A stretch of 64,000 bases of DNA from an uncultured Saprospiraceae bacterium (GCA_937981555.1 CALJOK010000044.1:124001-188000); one strand, 5' to 3'. Shown: positions 36,409 through 46,198, counted from the first letter of the stretch. The notes: generated by a model from the sequence alone, not told the origin. Translations and numbers: made by a program.

Positions 36409-37154
36409 TAATTTTCTTTTTTCAAAAAATCTTCCGCTTTTTCTAAATCCTCAGGCGTATCAATTCCAAAAGAATCAAAAGGCAATTCCGTCGTAAATAT
36501 CTCCAATCCATTTTCCAACCATCGAAGTTGCTCAAGTGATTCTAATTTTTCTAGTCTGCTGGGAGCTAGTTTTGTAATTTTCAAAAGTGTACTTTTCCGA
36601 AAAGCGTACATCCCGATATGTTTGTAAAAATTAGTAACTGACCAATTTTCTTTTTCTTCATTTCTCAAAAAAGGAATTGGGCTTCTGGAAAATAACAATG
36701 CTTTCCCATTTTTTCCAAAAACACATTTCACCACATTTGGATTAAAAATATCTGCTTGATTCTCGATCAATTTCACTCCAGTTGCAATCTCTGCTTTTTC
36801 ATTTTTTTCAAAAATATTAATAACCGACTCGATTTGTTGAGGATGGATAAATGGTTCATCTCCCTGAATATTTACGATAATATCAAAACCTTCCATTGAG
36901 GCAGCCACTTCAGCAATTCGATCGGTTCCCGTTGGATGATTGGAGGAAGTCATTTTTACTTTTCCTCCAAAAGAAATCACGTGATCGAAAATTCTAGAAT
37001 CGTCAGTTGCCACAATTACCTCTGTCAAAGTAGCTGCTTTTTGGCATTGTTCATAGACGCGTTGAACCATAGTTTTGCCACCAATTTTCACCAAAGGTTT
37101 ACCTGGAAAACGACTAGATTCAAATCTAGCGGGTATTATACCTAGAGATTTCAT
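36408..37154 (-). CDS. kdsB: 3-deoxy-manno-octulosonate cytidylyltransferase
   Basis: 248 aa, normal KdsB length. The nucleotidyltransferase signature is 'GIIPARFESSRFPGKPLVKI' (residues ~5-24). 'VIVATDDSRI', 'HPTGTDRIAEVA' and 'NIQGDEPFIHPQQI' follow, as does 'HIGMYAFRKSTLLK'. It makes CMP-Kdo from CTP and Kdo for lipopolysaccharide core assembly, confirming a Gram-negative envelope. Only the glycosyltransferase-like gene follows on the same strand, past the long inverted repeat. No other kds/lpx gene is nearby. Confidence 0.96.
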   Translation of the reverse strand: MKSLGIIPARFESSRFPGKPLVKIGGKTMVQRVYEQCQKAATLTEVIVATDDSRIFDHVISFGGKVKMTSSNHPTGTDRIAEVAASMEGFDIIVNIQGDEPFIHPQQIESVINIFEKNEKAEIATGVKLIENQADIFNPNVVKCVFGKNGKALLFSRSPIPFLRNEEKENWSVTNFYKHIGMYAFRKSTLLKITKLAPSRLEKLESLEQLRWLENGLEIFTTELPFDSFGIDTPEDLEKAEDFLKKEN

Positions 37155-37340
37155 ATTTTTGTATTGAATTTAATAACACTAGAGAAAACAGAGTAGCTAT
37201 TTTTTTTCAAGAAAAACTATTCACACGAGTCACGTTTTTCACAAATAACTCGAAATAACATTTGTAAATAACTGACAGTCAGAAACTTAAATAAACACAA
37301 TTTCACATTAGCGCTCTGTGATCTTAAAATTTTTCGTACT

Positions 37341-38201
37341 ATGAAATTTTTAACAACACTCACTTTACTACTTTTTTCCTGCTCAATTTTTGCTCATCAC
37401 GGAGATAGTTTGACGTATTTGACGCCGCAAGATAGTGTATTCCTCACCGTCAATGAAAGTAACCAAAAAATAATTATTCATCAATTTGAGAAAAAACAAA
37501 CCTTGTATTCCTTGGCGAAATTCTACGGATTGGAATTCAATGAAGTGATGTATTATAATGAAAATTTAGAAAAAGTTTCTGATATCTCAGTCGGTACTTT
37601 TATTAATATTCCTATTCCTAACAAGGCGATCAAACGTTATCAACGAAGTGATTTTGATGTAACAAAACACGCTTCTATCTTTTATAAAGTAAAGAAAGGA
37701 GACACGCTTTATGGCGTTGCCAAACGTATGTTTAGGATGCCTGTGGCAGATGTTCAACAACGGAATAATTTGATGGATAATAATATTCAACCTGGACAAC
37801 TTTTACATGTTGGTTGGATTAGCACAGAAGGTATTCCAAGAGAATATCGAAAGCTAAAACCAGTACCTCCAGAATGGCAAGCAAGCCAATTAAATGAGCG
37901 ACATTACTTGCAAGCAAAAGGAATAAAAATTCAAAAAACTCAAAGTGGTGTAGCTGCTTGGAATAAAAATTCTAAAAATGAAGGGAAACTTACCGCTCTT
38001 CATAGTTCTGCTCCAATTAACTCAATCATTGAAGTAACCAATCCAATGAACAAACGTTCTATTTTTGTAAAAGTGATTGGACGGCCTTCGAGTAAAGTCT
38101 ATTATGGACCAAATGTCAAAGTAGTTTTGACTCCAAAAGTAGCAAAAATGCTGGGTGCTCGTGATCCGAGATTTTATGTTAATATAAATTTCTTAAGATA
38201 G
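37341..38201 (+). CDS. LysM / RlpA-like (DPBB) cell-wall protein
   Basis: 286 aa. A signal peptide (MKFLTTLTLLLFSCSIFAHH) is followed by two LysM modules: 'HQFEKKQTLYSLAKFYGLEF' (~48-90) and 'YKVKKGDTLYGVAKRMFRMP' (~113-160). The C-terminal ~80 residues resemble a double-psi beta-barrel: 'SGVAAWNKNSKNEGKLTALH', 'APINSIIEVTNPMNKRSIFV', 'VIGR'. LysM binds peptidoglycan. RlpA-type barrels can be lytic transglycosylases, but the catalytic residues are not clear here, so this may be structural. It is a single gene in the periplasm. Confidence 0.83.
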   Translation: MKFLTTLTLLLFSCSIFAHHGDSLTYLTPQDSVFLTVNESNQKIIIHQFEKKQTLYSLAKFYGLEFNEVMYYNENLEKVSDISVGTFINIPIPNKAIKRYQRSDFDVTKHASIFYKVKKGDTLYGVAKRMFRMPVADVQQRNNLMDNNIQPGQLLHVGWISTEGIPREYRKLKPVPPEWQASQLNERHYLQAKGIKIQKTQSGVAAWNKNSKNEGKLTALHSSAPINSIIEVTNPMNKRSIFVKVIGRPSSKVYYGPNVKVVLTPKVAKMLGARDPRFYVNINFLR

Positions 38202-38299
38202 AAGTTGTTTAAAAAATAACTTAAATAGATTGCTTTTCTAGGTCAAAAAATAAGACCTTTGCAGCTTCAAATTATATTTTTAAATCCTTAACCAATTTA

Positions 38300-39658
38300 A
38301 TGAACTACTATAATAATATCCTCGAAACGATTGGAAATACTCCTCTCGTAAAAATAAATAAAGTGAATGAAGATTGTCCTGCTTTGGTACTATGCAAAGT
38401 AGAAACTTTCAATCCTGGTCATTCTATCAAAGATCGAATGGCGATCAAAATGCTCGAAGATGCTGAAAAGCGTGGAGACATTAAACCAGGCGGAACTATC
38501 ATCGAATGTACTTCTGGTAATACTGGAATGGGTTTGGCTTTAGCTGCTTGTGTAAAAGGTTACCGAACTATTTTCACGACGAGTGACAAACAATCGAAAG
38601 AGAAATTCGATATTTTAAGAGCACATGGAGCAGAAGTAATTGTTTGTCCAACCAACGTAACACCTGATGATCCACGATCATACTATTCAGTTGCGGAAAA
38701 ATTAAGTAAAGAAATTCCGAATTCTTATTGGTTTAATCAATATGATAATTTGTCAAATCGACAAGCACATTATGAAAGTACTGGCCCTGAAATTTGGGCT
38801 CAGACAGAAGGAAAAGTAACTCACATTATCGTTGGTGTTGGTACAGGAGGAACGATTTCTGGAACTGGAAAATACTTGAAGGAGAAAAACCCAGATATTA
38901 AAATGTGGGGAATCGATACTTACGGTTCTGTCTTCAAAAAATATCATGAGACAGGTGAGTTCGATGAAAAAGAAATTTATCCATATATCACCGAAGGTAT
39001 TGGAGAAGATATTTTACCTAAAAATGTTGACTTCTCAGTAATTGATCATTTCGAAAAAGTATCTGATAAAGCTGGTGCGGTGATGGCTCGACGATTGGCT
39101 CGAGAGGAAGGTTTATTCTTAGGATATTCTGCGGGATCGGCTTTTGCAGGTTTGCTGCAATTGAAAGATCAATTGACTAAAGATGATGTGGTGGTAGTTT
39201 TAATTCACGATCATGGAAGTCGATATGTTGGAAAATTATACAATGATGATTGGATGAGAGATAGAGGATTTTTGGAAGATGAATTGAAAGTAAAAGATGT
39301 CATCTCTAAAAAATCTGATAAAGAATTTTTATCTATCACAAAAGATATAACCGTTCGGGAGGCTTTCAAAATGATGAAAGATCGAGATATTTCTCAAATG
39401 CCTGTGATGGAAGGAAATGAAATTATTGGATCAATAACGGAGACTACTGTCTTAAATTATTTGTTGGAAAATCCGATGAATAACTCTGAAAATAGAATTG
39501 AGTCAATTATGGAACCTGCTTTTCCAATGGTAGAAGTTGATTTGCCTTGTAAGCAATTGAGTAAATATTTTTCTAAAAAAACTTCTGCGGTGATTGCGAA
39601 AGATAAAGCGGGGATGCTTCATATTTTGACGCAGTACGATATTATTCAAGCAGTATAG
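38300..39658 (+). CDS. cystathionine beta-synthase / cysteine synthase with C-terminal CBS domains
   Basis: 452 aa. The PLP part (~1-325) has 'TIGNTPLVKINKV', the PLP lysine in 'GHSIKDRM' (Lys44), 'CTSGNTGMGLALAACVKGY' and 'GVGTGGTISGTGKYLKEKNP'. Two CBS motifs follow (~335-450: 'DISQMPVMEGNEIIGSITET'). This matches human-type cystathionine beta-synthase architecture without the haem N-terminus. It joins serine (or O-acetylserine) with homocysteine or sulfide; the CBS domains may sense adenosyl compounds. It is a single gene, ending before a shared terminator. Confidence 0.93.
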   Translation: MNYYNNILETIGNTPLVKINKVNEDCPALVLCKVETFNPGHSIKDRMAIKMLEDAEKRGDIKPGGTIIECTSGNTGMGLALAACVKGYRTIFTTSDKQSKEKFDILRAHGAEVIVCPTNVTPDDPRSYYSVAEKLSKEIPNSYWFNQYDNLSNRQAHYESTGPEIWAQTEGKVTHIIVGVGTGGTISGTGKYLKEKNPDIKMWGIDTYGSVFKKYHETGEFDEKEIYPYITEGIGEDILPKNVDFSVIDHFEKVSDKAGAVMARRLAREEGLFLGYSAGSAFAGLLQLKDQLTKDDVVVVLIHDHGSRYVGKLYNDDWMRDRGFLEDELKVKDVISKKSDKEFLSITKDITVREAFKMMKDRDISQMPVMEGNEIIGSITETTVLNYLLENPMNNSENRIESIMEPAFPMVEVDLPCKQLSKYFSKKTSAVIAKDKAGMLHILTQYDIIQAV

Positions 39659-39720
39659 CACGTGATGGTCTGCTTCAGCTGACCTGGAAAAAGAGCGCAG
39701 CGAGTTTTTTCAATAAAAAA

Positions 39721-39756
39721 AATGAGTGGTGAGTACCAAGGTATTTATCACTCATT
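39721..39756. terminator. long bidirectional terminator hairpin
   Basis: A 17-bp stem with three G-U pairs (AATGAGTGGTGAGTACC / GGTATTTATCACTCATT, loop AA) is extended by A/T runs on both sides. It lies between convergent genes and overlaps the last codons of the DUF6881 gene (stop at 39748). Confidence 0.9.
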
Positions 39757-40065
39757 TTTTTTAAACATAAATAAGTTCCAAACCATATTGAATTCCCTAA
39801 TAGGTATTGAGTAGGCTTGAGGACCTTCCGCCCAATTAATTTGTAATTTTGAATCCATCGTATTATATACTTCAAGAGATGGAAAAGCATCCTTGAACAA
39901 ATAAGTATTATTGAATGATTGATTTTTATCAGCAAATCCAAATTTGTCCTTTCTGTACAATTCAATCTTTCTTGTATTAAATCTATTTATATCTAATTCT
40001 AAATAAATTACAGTCGGTTTATCTTCATTATCATGATCCCAAACTATCTTAACATATTCTTTCAT
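39748..40065 (-). CDS. DUF6881-domain protein
   Basis: 105 aa, cytoplasmic, no signal peptide. It matches the DUF6881 pattern across its length: 'YVKIVWDHDNEDKPTVIYLE', 'NRFNTRKIELYRKDKFGFAD', then 'FPSLEVYN' and a C-terminal 'REFNMVWN'. The family function is unknown; members are often stand-alone small proteins, sometimes near toxins. It starts five bases after the stop of the CHAP-amidase gene, so the two are cotranscribed. A role as partner or immunity protein is possible but unproved. Confidence 0.75.
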   Translation of the reverse strand: MKEYVKIVWDHDNEDKPTVIYLELDINRFNTRKIELYRKDKFGFADKNQSFNNTYLFKDAFPSLEVYNTMDSKLQINWAEGPQAYSIPIREFNMVWNLFMFKKNE

Positions 40066-40070
40066 AACTT

Positions 40071-40670
40071 TTAATTATTTACATTTTTTGATAACCTTCC
40101 AAGAATTTTAGGATTCACAATTTCCCATTTCCACTTTTCAAAAATCAATTTCAACTTCTCCCTCGAACTTCCAAAGTAGCCCATATTCTGCTGAATAATT
40201 TCAATCTTATCATCACTCACTTTTGAAATAATTGCAACATGTCCAAATGCATTGGAACTCGTTTCGCCAAAAATTAAAATATCATATTTTTGTGGTCTAG
40301 CTAAACTTGGATTAAAATGTTGAATCAAATTTCTCACTTTATTTAATTCTCCATCCCTTATTTTTTTATCAAAAAAATCTTTTGCATGTCCGTAGGAATC
40401 AGGCATTTTATGATTGAAAAAATCTAAATAAAATCGTTTGATAAATTCGACACATTGCCAACGAAGGCCGAGGTTGTAACCATCTTTCGATACATTCCTA
40501 TTCTCAACATGACCAATTGAACCATTGAAAAAAACTTCGACACCTTCCAAATCGTCGATGGATTCTCCAATTTGATATATTGGATTAATATTGATGCTTT
40601 TTCTTTTTTTATAAAAAAATAAGGAAATAACTACAAGGAGGGAAAATAGAAGAATAGTTCTTTTTCTCAT
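40071..40670 (-). CDS. CHAP-domain amidase/peptidase with N-terminal membrane anchor
   Basis: 199 aa. Residues ~5-20 form one hydrophobic helix (signal anchor). The CHAP domain has the catalytic Cys in 'LRWQCVEFIKRFY' (Cys73) and His in 'FGHVAIISKV' (His144). The 'GLRWQCVEF' text is closest to the amidase half of glutathionylspermidine synthetase/amidase. It may cleave peptidoglycan cross-peptides or a glutathionylspermidine-like amide. The next gene, five bases downstream, encodes a DUF6881 protein; the NlpC/P60 gene lies 39 bases upstream on the same strand. Together they form a small hydrolase cluster. Confidence 0.85.
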   Translation of the reverse strand: MRKRTILLFSLLVVISLFFYKKRKSININPIYQIGESIDDLEGVEVFFNGSIGHVENRNVSKDGYNLGLRWQCVEFIKRFYLDFFNHKMPDSYGHAKDFFDKKIRDGELNKVRNLIQHFNPSLARPQKYDILIFGETSSNAFGHVAIISKVSDDKIEIIQQNMGYFGSSREKLKLIFEKWKWEIVNPKILGRLSKNVNN

Positions 40671-40709
40671 TTAAAATCAAATGGTGTAGCGTATTTACAT
40701 TTTACAACT

Positions 40710-41558
40710 TTAAAAGATCTCAATCTGATTCGTCACTTCATCTTCACTTGACAAATCTTTTTTTATTGTTTTAGGTAAGGTAGGAAGTACTCGTTTAGCC
40801 ACTCTCAATTTGTGTGTATACTTTTCAGTATCCACATTAAAAATTCCAAAGTGATCTATTTTATCAATTCGAACTTGTCCGGAAGAATGGATAATTTTTC
40901 CATCTTCTAACAATAAACCTACGTGAGTGATCGCCCCTTTTCTATTTTCAAAAAAAGCTAAATCTCCCGCTTGTGCTTGTTCAACAAAATCAACTATCTC
41001 TCCTGCCTCAACTTGTTGAGCAGCATCGCGAGGTAATTTTATCCCGATCATCTTAAAAATAATTTGAGTGAAACCAGAACAGTCTATTCCAAAAGGACTA
41101 CGTCCACCCCATTGGTAAGGTGCGTACAAATATCGGCGAGCAATCTTGGTCAATAAATCTGAATTTGGTTCAAGTTCACCTGGAACTACCGCTTGACCGC
41201 TAAAAGTAAAACTCGTTCCATTTAAACTAAAATTCATTCCATCATATTTCGGAAGCGAAGCACCAATCGTCACAGGAACGGAATGTTCCTTCGTCATTGC
41301 TCCTTGCATTAGTTCGATACTGCAAGCAAAATTATTTTGGTATTCCTCAAATTCAGTCTGAGTAATTGGTTTGATTTGTTTGGTGTCCACCCAACCAATA
41401 TAATTGTCCCAAGCACATCGCACCTTAGTCCAATTTTTTCCTTTTCGACCAATCACTTCTACCATTTCGCCAAATAGCAATTGAGAAACCATCTCGCTGG
41501 AGTCAGAAGAAGCGCTTCGAATTGGGACCACACTTAAAGGGCATATGCCATAGTTCAT
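40710..41558 (-). CDS. NlpC/P60 peptidoglycan endopeptidase with SH3 domains
   Basis: 282 aa. No signal peptide is seen, so it may act in the cytoplasm on recycled muropeptides, as the YkfC group does. The SH3b region (~5-65, 'ASSDSSEMVSQLLFGEMVEV') and a second SH3-like segment are followed by NlpC/P60 with Cys in 'PFGIDCSGFTQII' (~163) and His in 'THVGLLLEDGKIIHSSG' (~209). It likely cleaves gamma-D-glutamyl-DAP bonds. It heads a possible three-gene transcript with the CHAP and DUF6881 genes. Confidence 0.92.
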   Translation of the reverse strand: MNYGICPLSVVPIRSASSDSSEMVSQLLFGEMVEVIGRKGKNWTKVRCAWDNYIGWVDTKQIKPITQTEFEEYQNNFACSIELMQGAMTKEHSVPVTIGASLPKYDGMNFSLNGTSFTFSGQAVVPGELEPNSDLLTKIARRYLYAPYQWGGRSPFGIDCSGFTQIIFKMIGIKLPRDAAQQVEAGEIVDFVEQAQAGDLAFFENRKGAITHVGLLLEDGKIIHSSGQVRIDKIDHFGIFNVDTEKYTHKLRVAKRVLPTLPKTIKKDLSSEDEVTNQIEIF

Positions 41559-41629
41559 AAACTGAATTTTTAGATGCCCTAAAAATAGTTGAATTGAAGG
41601 AAATTACATAATTTAATTTTTCCAAAAAA

Positions 41630-41662
41630 AAAGTCAAAACACCTAACTGATGTTTTGACTTT
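41630..41662 (-). terminator. terminator downstream of the sortilin-type gene
   Basis: A 12-bp perfect stem AAAGTCAAAACA / TGTTTTGACTTT with a 9-base loop has A-runs on the left (U-tract on the minus strand), 20 bases after the stop at 41683. Confidence 0.93.
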
Positions 41663-41682
41663 TTTTTTGAACTAAAATCTTC

Positions 41683-44559
41683 CTAAAAAATGATTAATTG
41701 ACCAGCTTGGATTGACTCTTTGGATTGAGTATTTTTTATTTGATAAAAATAACTGCCGCCTAAAAGTCCAGTTGTTGAGATAGAAGCATTTTTTTCTAAT
41801 AATTCTTCTTTGACCAATCGACCATTGACATCAAATATTTGTACCAACATATTTATATTCGAATTTTCGATAAAAATATTACTTCTACTTCGAACTGGAT
41901 TTGGATAAACAGAAACTGTTGGGAAGGCTTCTTTTACCTCAATTGATTTTATTTCAGAATATTCAAATTTCTCATTATAATCCACTTGCTTTAAGCGATA
42001 ATAATTTATTCCAATCTTAGGATTTGAGTCATAGATTTGATAATCATTTTGAGTTATTCCATTTCCTTTTGATGACACCTGATCGATCTCTTCAAAATTA
42101 ATTCCATCAATACTCCTTTCTATTTCAAAATAATCATTATTGGTCTCACTAGCTGTAGCCCAACCAATTTCAACTCTCTGATCATCAATCAATTGTACAT
42201 CAAAAGAAATTAATTCTACCGGCAACGGTTGAGAGATAATTTTAAAATCCCATATCCCTCTTCCATGAGTTCCGAACCGAACGAGTTGATCACTACTCAC
42301 ATATTCTACAGAATAATATCGTTGCAAAGGAGCTGATACTCCCATCATGGAATACCACATATTATCAGCTACGACATAAACATATGGTCCAACATCTGTC
42401 GCAGCAAAAAGTAAACTTTCTGTATCATTCGCAACTATTTCATGCACTAGTAAACTTGGTAAACCAGCGCTCATCGAAGTGAATGTATTACCTCCATCAG
42501 TTGATTTCCAGACAGGGTTATTACTATATCCACTTCCTCCAAAATAAACTAAATTCGAAGTAGCTTGGGAAGCGAAAATAGTTGCTCCATATAACCAATA
42601 TTCTCCTGGCCCAGAAAAACTTGCTGTCTTACTCCATGACGTCCCATCATTATTTGAATAGAAAAAAGTTCCATCATCTGTAGCAACATACAAGCGATCC
42701 GCATCAACATAAGATGGTTCGATAGCTGAAATGGCAGATGATCCGGTATTGGAGTTGGTATAAAAATCATAACTAAATTGGGTAGCTGAAATTGAATTGC
42801 CAGAAGCATTGGCAGTTAAAGTAACCAAGTGAGAACCAGCTCCTCCGCTCACTTCACCACCAGCTATATAAATAGAATTATCGCCAGCATCTACCGTTTC
42901 AGAAGTAGGATAAATCCAATCTGATACCGGAGGATTGGTTCCGTCTAATGTGTATGTAGCTGAGTATCCACTCGTCTGAGGATTATGATAATAAGTTACC
43001 CACCCAAATGGATAGACCGTCCACAGACTTTGATCATTTCTAGAAAAAGAAGTATGTCCATAATCTCCAGAAATGACTTGAGTAAAGTTAATTGGTCCAG
43101 TCGCTCCACTTGCTACTGAGGTTCGTTGATGTCCTTGATCTTGAGTTCCACCATAAACATAATTAGAGTTTAATGGATCAGTCCTTACATCATAAAATTG
43201 ACCAACATTTAATCCTGCAGCTCCAGCATTCGTTGTAGTCAAAAGGTCATCATAAGATGCATGAAGTCCTCCATGATTAGCTACTAAAGTAAATTCAGTT
43301 CCATCAGTTTTTTTATAAGATTCAATATCCATAATATCTGCATGAATATAATCATTGTCTCCATAGTAATCCTGCCATGTATTTACTTTTGTCCACGTTG
43401 AACCTGAATTATAGGAGCGATAACATTCAACCTCCCCCATATACATTTTAGTTGCATCAAATGGCGAAACCGAAAATCCAACACCCCAAGTTTCTTTAGG
43501 AGTAGAACCTTGCATGTTCCAATTTGCTCCCATATCCTCTGACTTGTACACATCGGATTTTTCCATCAACACAAATAAGGTAGTATCTGTTCCTGTAATG
43601 TTACCTTCCAAATCCAACCAAACTCCTTGAGTCAAATCTGTATTTGAATTTCGTAGAGTTACCGTATTTCCATTTACAGTATATAATTCCTTTCCTTGGT
43701 GAAGAACAAAAACAGTTGTACCTCCGAGTGGCAACCATAATTTAGTGTGATTAGAATTAACTGTACTTGAACCAACTGGGTCAAGTTTTTTGATCAAAGT
43801 AAAATTAACACCAAAGTCAACTGAACGATAAATAAACATTTTCGCGCCCCAAGGAGAACTACTCCAAGCTCGTCGTAAATAATAAATAGTTCCATCTTCC
43901 AACCCAACTATTTCCGTAGGCTCTCCCCAATTATCAACAGAAGGAATATCCATAATCGAAGCTGTCCACGTCACTCCATTATCAGAGGAATAATATAAAT
44001 CCTTACCCTGAGCAGCCACTATAAACTTAGTTCCTGAGCCATTATCTACTACTTTCAAAATTCCATTCCGAAATTGAATATCTTCATTAAGTGGTGTCCA
44101 TGAACTTCCATCTAGATTCGCTTGCCAAATAGTTCCACCTCCTGATATTCCATATACCTGATTGGCAGTTTTGTCGTAATCAAGAGTTCCGAGATTTCCA
44201 GCATTGTTATTACTTCCTAGTTCTATCCATTCTCCTGTCAAATTTCCATTTCCAAATGTTTCAGAGGTACGAGTTGCAACGTTAACTCCATTTCTCTCTT
44301 GAAAAATTTGCTGGCGAGTCTGTTGATCTATTGCTTCCCAATCTGTTCCAGGAGCAGCACGGTGAATCATCTGATGCCATTTTTCTTTAGCATCACTTCC
44401 TTCACCTTCTTGCTGACCTTCAAATATTTCGATTTCTCCTTTGGTTGGTTGGGGATGAAAAATTTCTTGTTGATTAGTTTTATTTAGGAAAAGCACCAAT
44501 GCACCTAATGATAAAATCATTAACCCAATAATAATTTTGGAAATAAAATTAAATTTCAT
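41683..44559 (-). CDS. T9SS-exported sortilin/BNR-repeat (beta-propeller) protein
   Basis: 958 aa. The N-terminal hydrophobic segment (~8-27) is a signal peptide. From ~110 to 780 it has repeated BNR/VPS10-type Asp-box units such as 'YYSSDNGVTWT', 'YKSEDMGANWN', 'YRSYNSGSTWT', 'FYSNNDGTSWS' and 'WKSTDGGNTFT', giving a large beta-propeller. Then comes the linker domain 'PVELISFDVQ', 'WATASETNNDYFEIERSIDG' and a T9SS domain ('VSVYPNPVRSRSNIFI' to 'IQAGQLIIF'). Sialidase catalytic residues are not evident, so it is probably an adhesin or glycan binder rather than an enzyme. It is a single gene with its own terminator. Confidence 0.87.
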   Translation of the reverse strand: MKFNFISKIIIGLMILSLGALVLFLNKTNQQEIFHPQPTKGEIEIFEGQQEGEGSDAKEKWHQMIHRAAPGTDWEAIDQQTRQQIFQERNGVNVATRTSETFGNGNLTGEWIELGSNNNAGNLGTLDYDKTANQVYGISGGGTIWQANLDGSSWTPLNEDIQFRNGILKVVDNGSGTKFIVAAQGKDLYYSSDNGVTWTASIMDIPSVDNWGEPTEIVGLEDGTIYYLRRAWSSSPWGAKMFIYRSVDFGVNFTLIKKLDPVGSSTVNSNHTKLWLPLGGTTVFVLHQGKELYTVNGNTVTLRNSNTDLTQGVWLDLEGNITGTDTTLFVLMEKSDVYKSEDMGANWNMQGSTPKETWGVGFSVSPFDATKMYMGEVECYRSYNSGSTWTKVNTWQDYYGDNDYIHADIMDIESYKKTDGTEFTLVANHGGLHASYDDLLTTTNAGAAGLNVGQFYDVRTDPLNSNYVYGGTQDQGHQRTSVASGATGPINFTQVISGDYGHTSFSRNDQSLWTVYPFGWVTYYHNPQTSGYSATYTLDGTNPPVSDWIYPTSETVDAGDNSIYIAGGEVSGGAGSHLVTLTANASGNSISATQFSYDFYTNSNTGSSAISAIEPSYVDADRLYVATDDGTFFYSNNDGTSWSKTASFSGPGEYWLYGATIFASQATSNLVYFGGSGYSNNPVWKSTDGGNTFTSMSAGLPSLLVHEIVANDTESLLFAATDVGPYVYVVADNMWYSMMGVSAPLQRYYSVEYVSSDQLVRFGTHGRGIWDFKIISQPLPVELISFDVQLIDDQRVEIGWATASETNNDYFEIERSIDGINFEEIDQVSSKGNGITQNDYQIYDSNPKIGINYYRLKQVDYNEKFEYSEIKSIEVKEAFPTVSVYPNPVRSRSNIFIENSNINMLVQIFDVNGRLVKEELLEKNASISTTGLLGGSYFYQIKNTQSKESIQAGQLIIF

Positions 44560-44780
44560 TTTAATATGTGTGTTTTGTTTGAAAAATATATTTTCAAAAG
44601 GTCTTTTAGAGGAAGGGTGCTTATTTTTATATAGAGGTAAGTATAAAGAGAGGTTTCAAAAATAATAAAATTAATGAATATTCTTATATTAAGAATTCAT
44701 ATAAATAAAAAGGTGACCCTTGTTTTCTAAAATAAAAATCACCTTTCAGTTCTTTCCTAAAATTTAAAAACGTGGAGTAG

Positions 44781-46106
44781 TTATTTTCTCACGCGCTTTA
44801 CTACTTGTTTATAATTATCTTGAGCAAAAATAAATGAGTTCACTTTTCCATTTTCATCTTTGGTAAATTCTAATTCAATATTTACGCCTAGCATAAAAAA
44901 TAAAGTTTCAGATTCAGGATAAATTCGATAAGCTGGTTGTCCAAAAGGTTGAAAATATAGTTTCCCATCTTTAGTAGAAATCTCAACTGCCATCATTCCA
45001 CCTATTACATATTTGCCAACATAATCCTCATAGATTTTAGAATCGACTTTTGCAATGGCTCTAGGTTTTTGTAATTTTTCACTTTCATCTAAAAGATGTA
45101 ATCCTAAGTCATCAGCCGAATATGTCGAATTTGTCAAAACAACCACTCCCCTATTTTTCTCTAAATCAATTCCGCAAAAACTTTTGTAGCCCCCTGTTCC
45201 GCCATTATGCCATCGAATATTATCTTTAAAGAAATGCCAGCCTAAACCCATTTTAGTATCTACATGAGCTTGTAATTTTTGAGTTGATTTTACTGCCGAA
45301 GAAAGTTCATTGCCATCCAAAAGCAACTGTAATTTCAAGAAAGAAAGCATCTCCACTACATTAGACTTGAAAGCTCCTCCTCCAGCAAGTGCATCTTGAT
45401 AATCCCAATTAGAAACAATATCACCTCCCATATGACCAATTGCTAAATTCTCTTTTTGTGAAGCAGAAAGTGTCGTTACAGTATTTTCAAATTTCAATCT
45501 ATCACCTACTTTCTTTTGAAATAAATCTTCTAAACTCATCCTGCTTTCTTTAGTTAGTATATACCCAAGCAGGCCTGCACCAAGATTAGAATACTCATGT
45601 TTTGTTCCAGGTTCACTTGATAATTTATATTTTCCTAAAAAATCGAAAAGCATTTTTTCATCATAATGAGCATAAGGATTATCAGGATCCTCTCCAAGAT
45701 TAAGATTAACAGGTAGTCTTGGCAAACCTGAATTATGAGTTGCCAAATGTTTTAAGGTGATTTTAATTCCTTTGTAATCAGGCACTTGCACATTAGGTAA
45801 ATATTTCTCTATTGGATCATCTAGGTTCATTTTTTCCTCTGCAACCATTTCTGCTAAGAGTAATGAAGTGAATACTTTTGAGATGGAACCAATTTCATAT
45901 ATTGTTCTTTCATCTACATTCTTTCCATCTTCATTTTTAGTTTTTCCATAATTATAAAAATGCATTCCGCTAGAATCGATTATTCCAACAGCAATGCTTG
46001 GAGTATATTCAAGCTCTACACGTTCTTGAATACTTGCTTTAATTTCTTCTGTAAATTGTGCATTCATCGAGATAGAGATTAATAGTAGAAATAAGATAAT
46101 TCGCAT
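44781..46106 (-). CDS. serine hydrolase, beta-lactamase class C / PBP-like
   Basis: 441 aa from the ATG at 46106, where a proper signal peptide begins (MRIILFLLLISISMNAQ). An in-frame ATG 20 codons upstream would put a basic stretch before it and is rejected. The catalytic motif is 'GSISKVFTSLL' (Ser74, Lys77), the Tyr motif is 'EYSNLGAG' (~170) and the third box is 'WHNGGTGGY'. The C-terminal ~100 residues form a small beta-domain as in esterase/amidohydrolase members. It is probably a periplasmic D-aminopeptidase or esterase; resistance to beta-lactams is not implied. Confidence 0.9.
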   Translation of the reverse strand: MRIILFLLLISISMNAQFTEEIKASIQERVELEYTPSIAVGIIDSSGMHFYNYGKTKNEDGKNVDERTIYEIGSISKVFTSLLLAEMVAEEKMNLDDPIEKYLPNVQVPDYKGIKITLKHLATHNSGLPRLPVNLNLGEDPDNPYAHYDEKMLFDFLGKYKLSSEPGTKHEYSNLGAGLLGYILTKESRMSLEDLFQKKVGDRLKFENTVTTLSASQKENLAIGHMGGDIVSNWDYQDALAGGGAFKSNVVEMLSFLKLQLLLDGNELSSAVKSTQKLQAHVDTKMGLGWHFFKDNIRWHNGGTGGYKSFCGIDLEKNRGVVVLTNSTYSADDLGLHLLDESEKLQKPRAIAKVDSKIYEDYVGKYVIGGMMAVEISTKDGKLYFQPFGQPAYRIYPESETLFFMLGVNIELEFTKDENGKVNSFIFAQDNYKQVVKRVRK

Positions 46107-46198
46107 AATTTTTATTTTTTGTAAAAAAACTAAAAGTTCTTTCCTTAAAAAAAGAACACAGACCAACGGTAAAAATACACAGACTAATTTTCATAAAA

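Noticed and set aside
36314-36496. 60-codon + strand frame through the long inverted repeat
   Set aside because: It merely translates the palindrome and the antisense of the kdsB 3' end.
44781-46106. acquired beta-lactamase
   Set aside because: The fold is the broad serine hydrolase/esterase class with signal peptide and extra C-terminal domain; there is no mobile element and no specific AmpC features.
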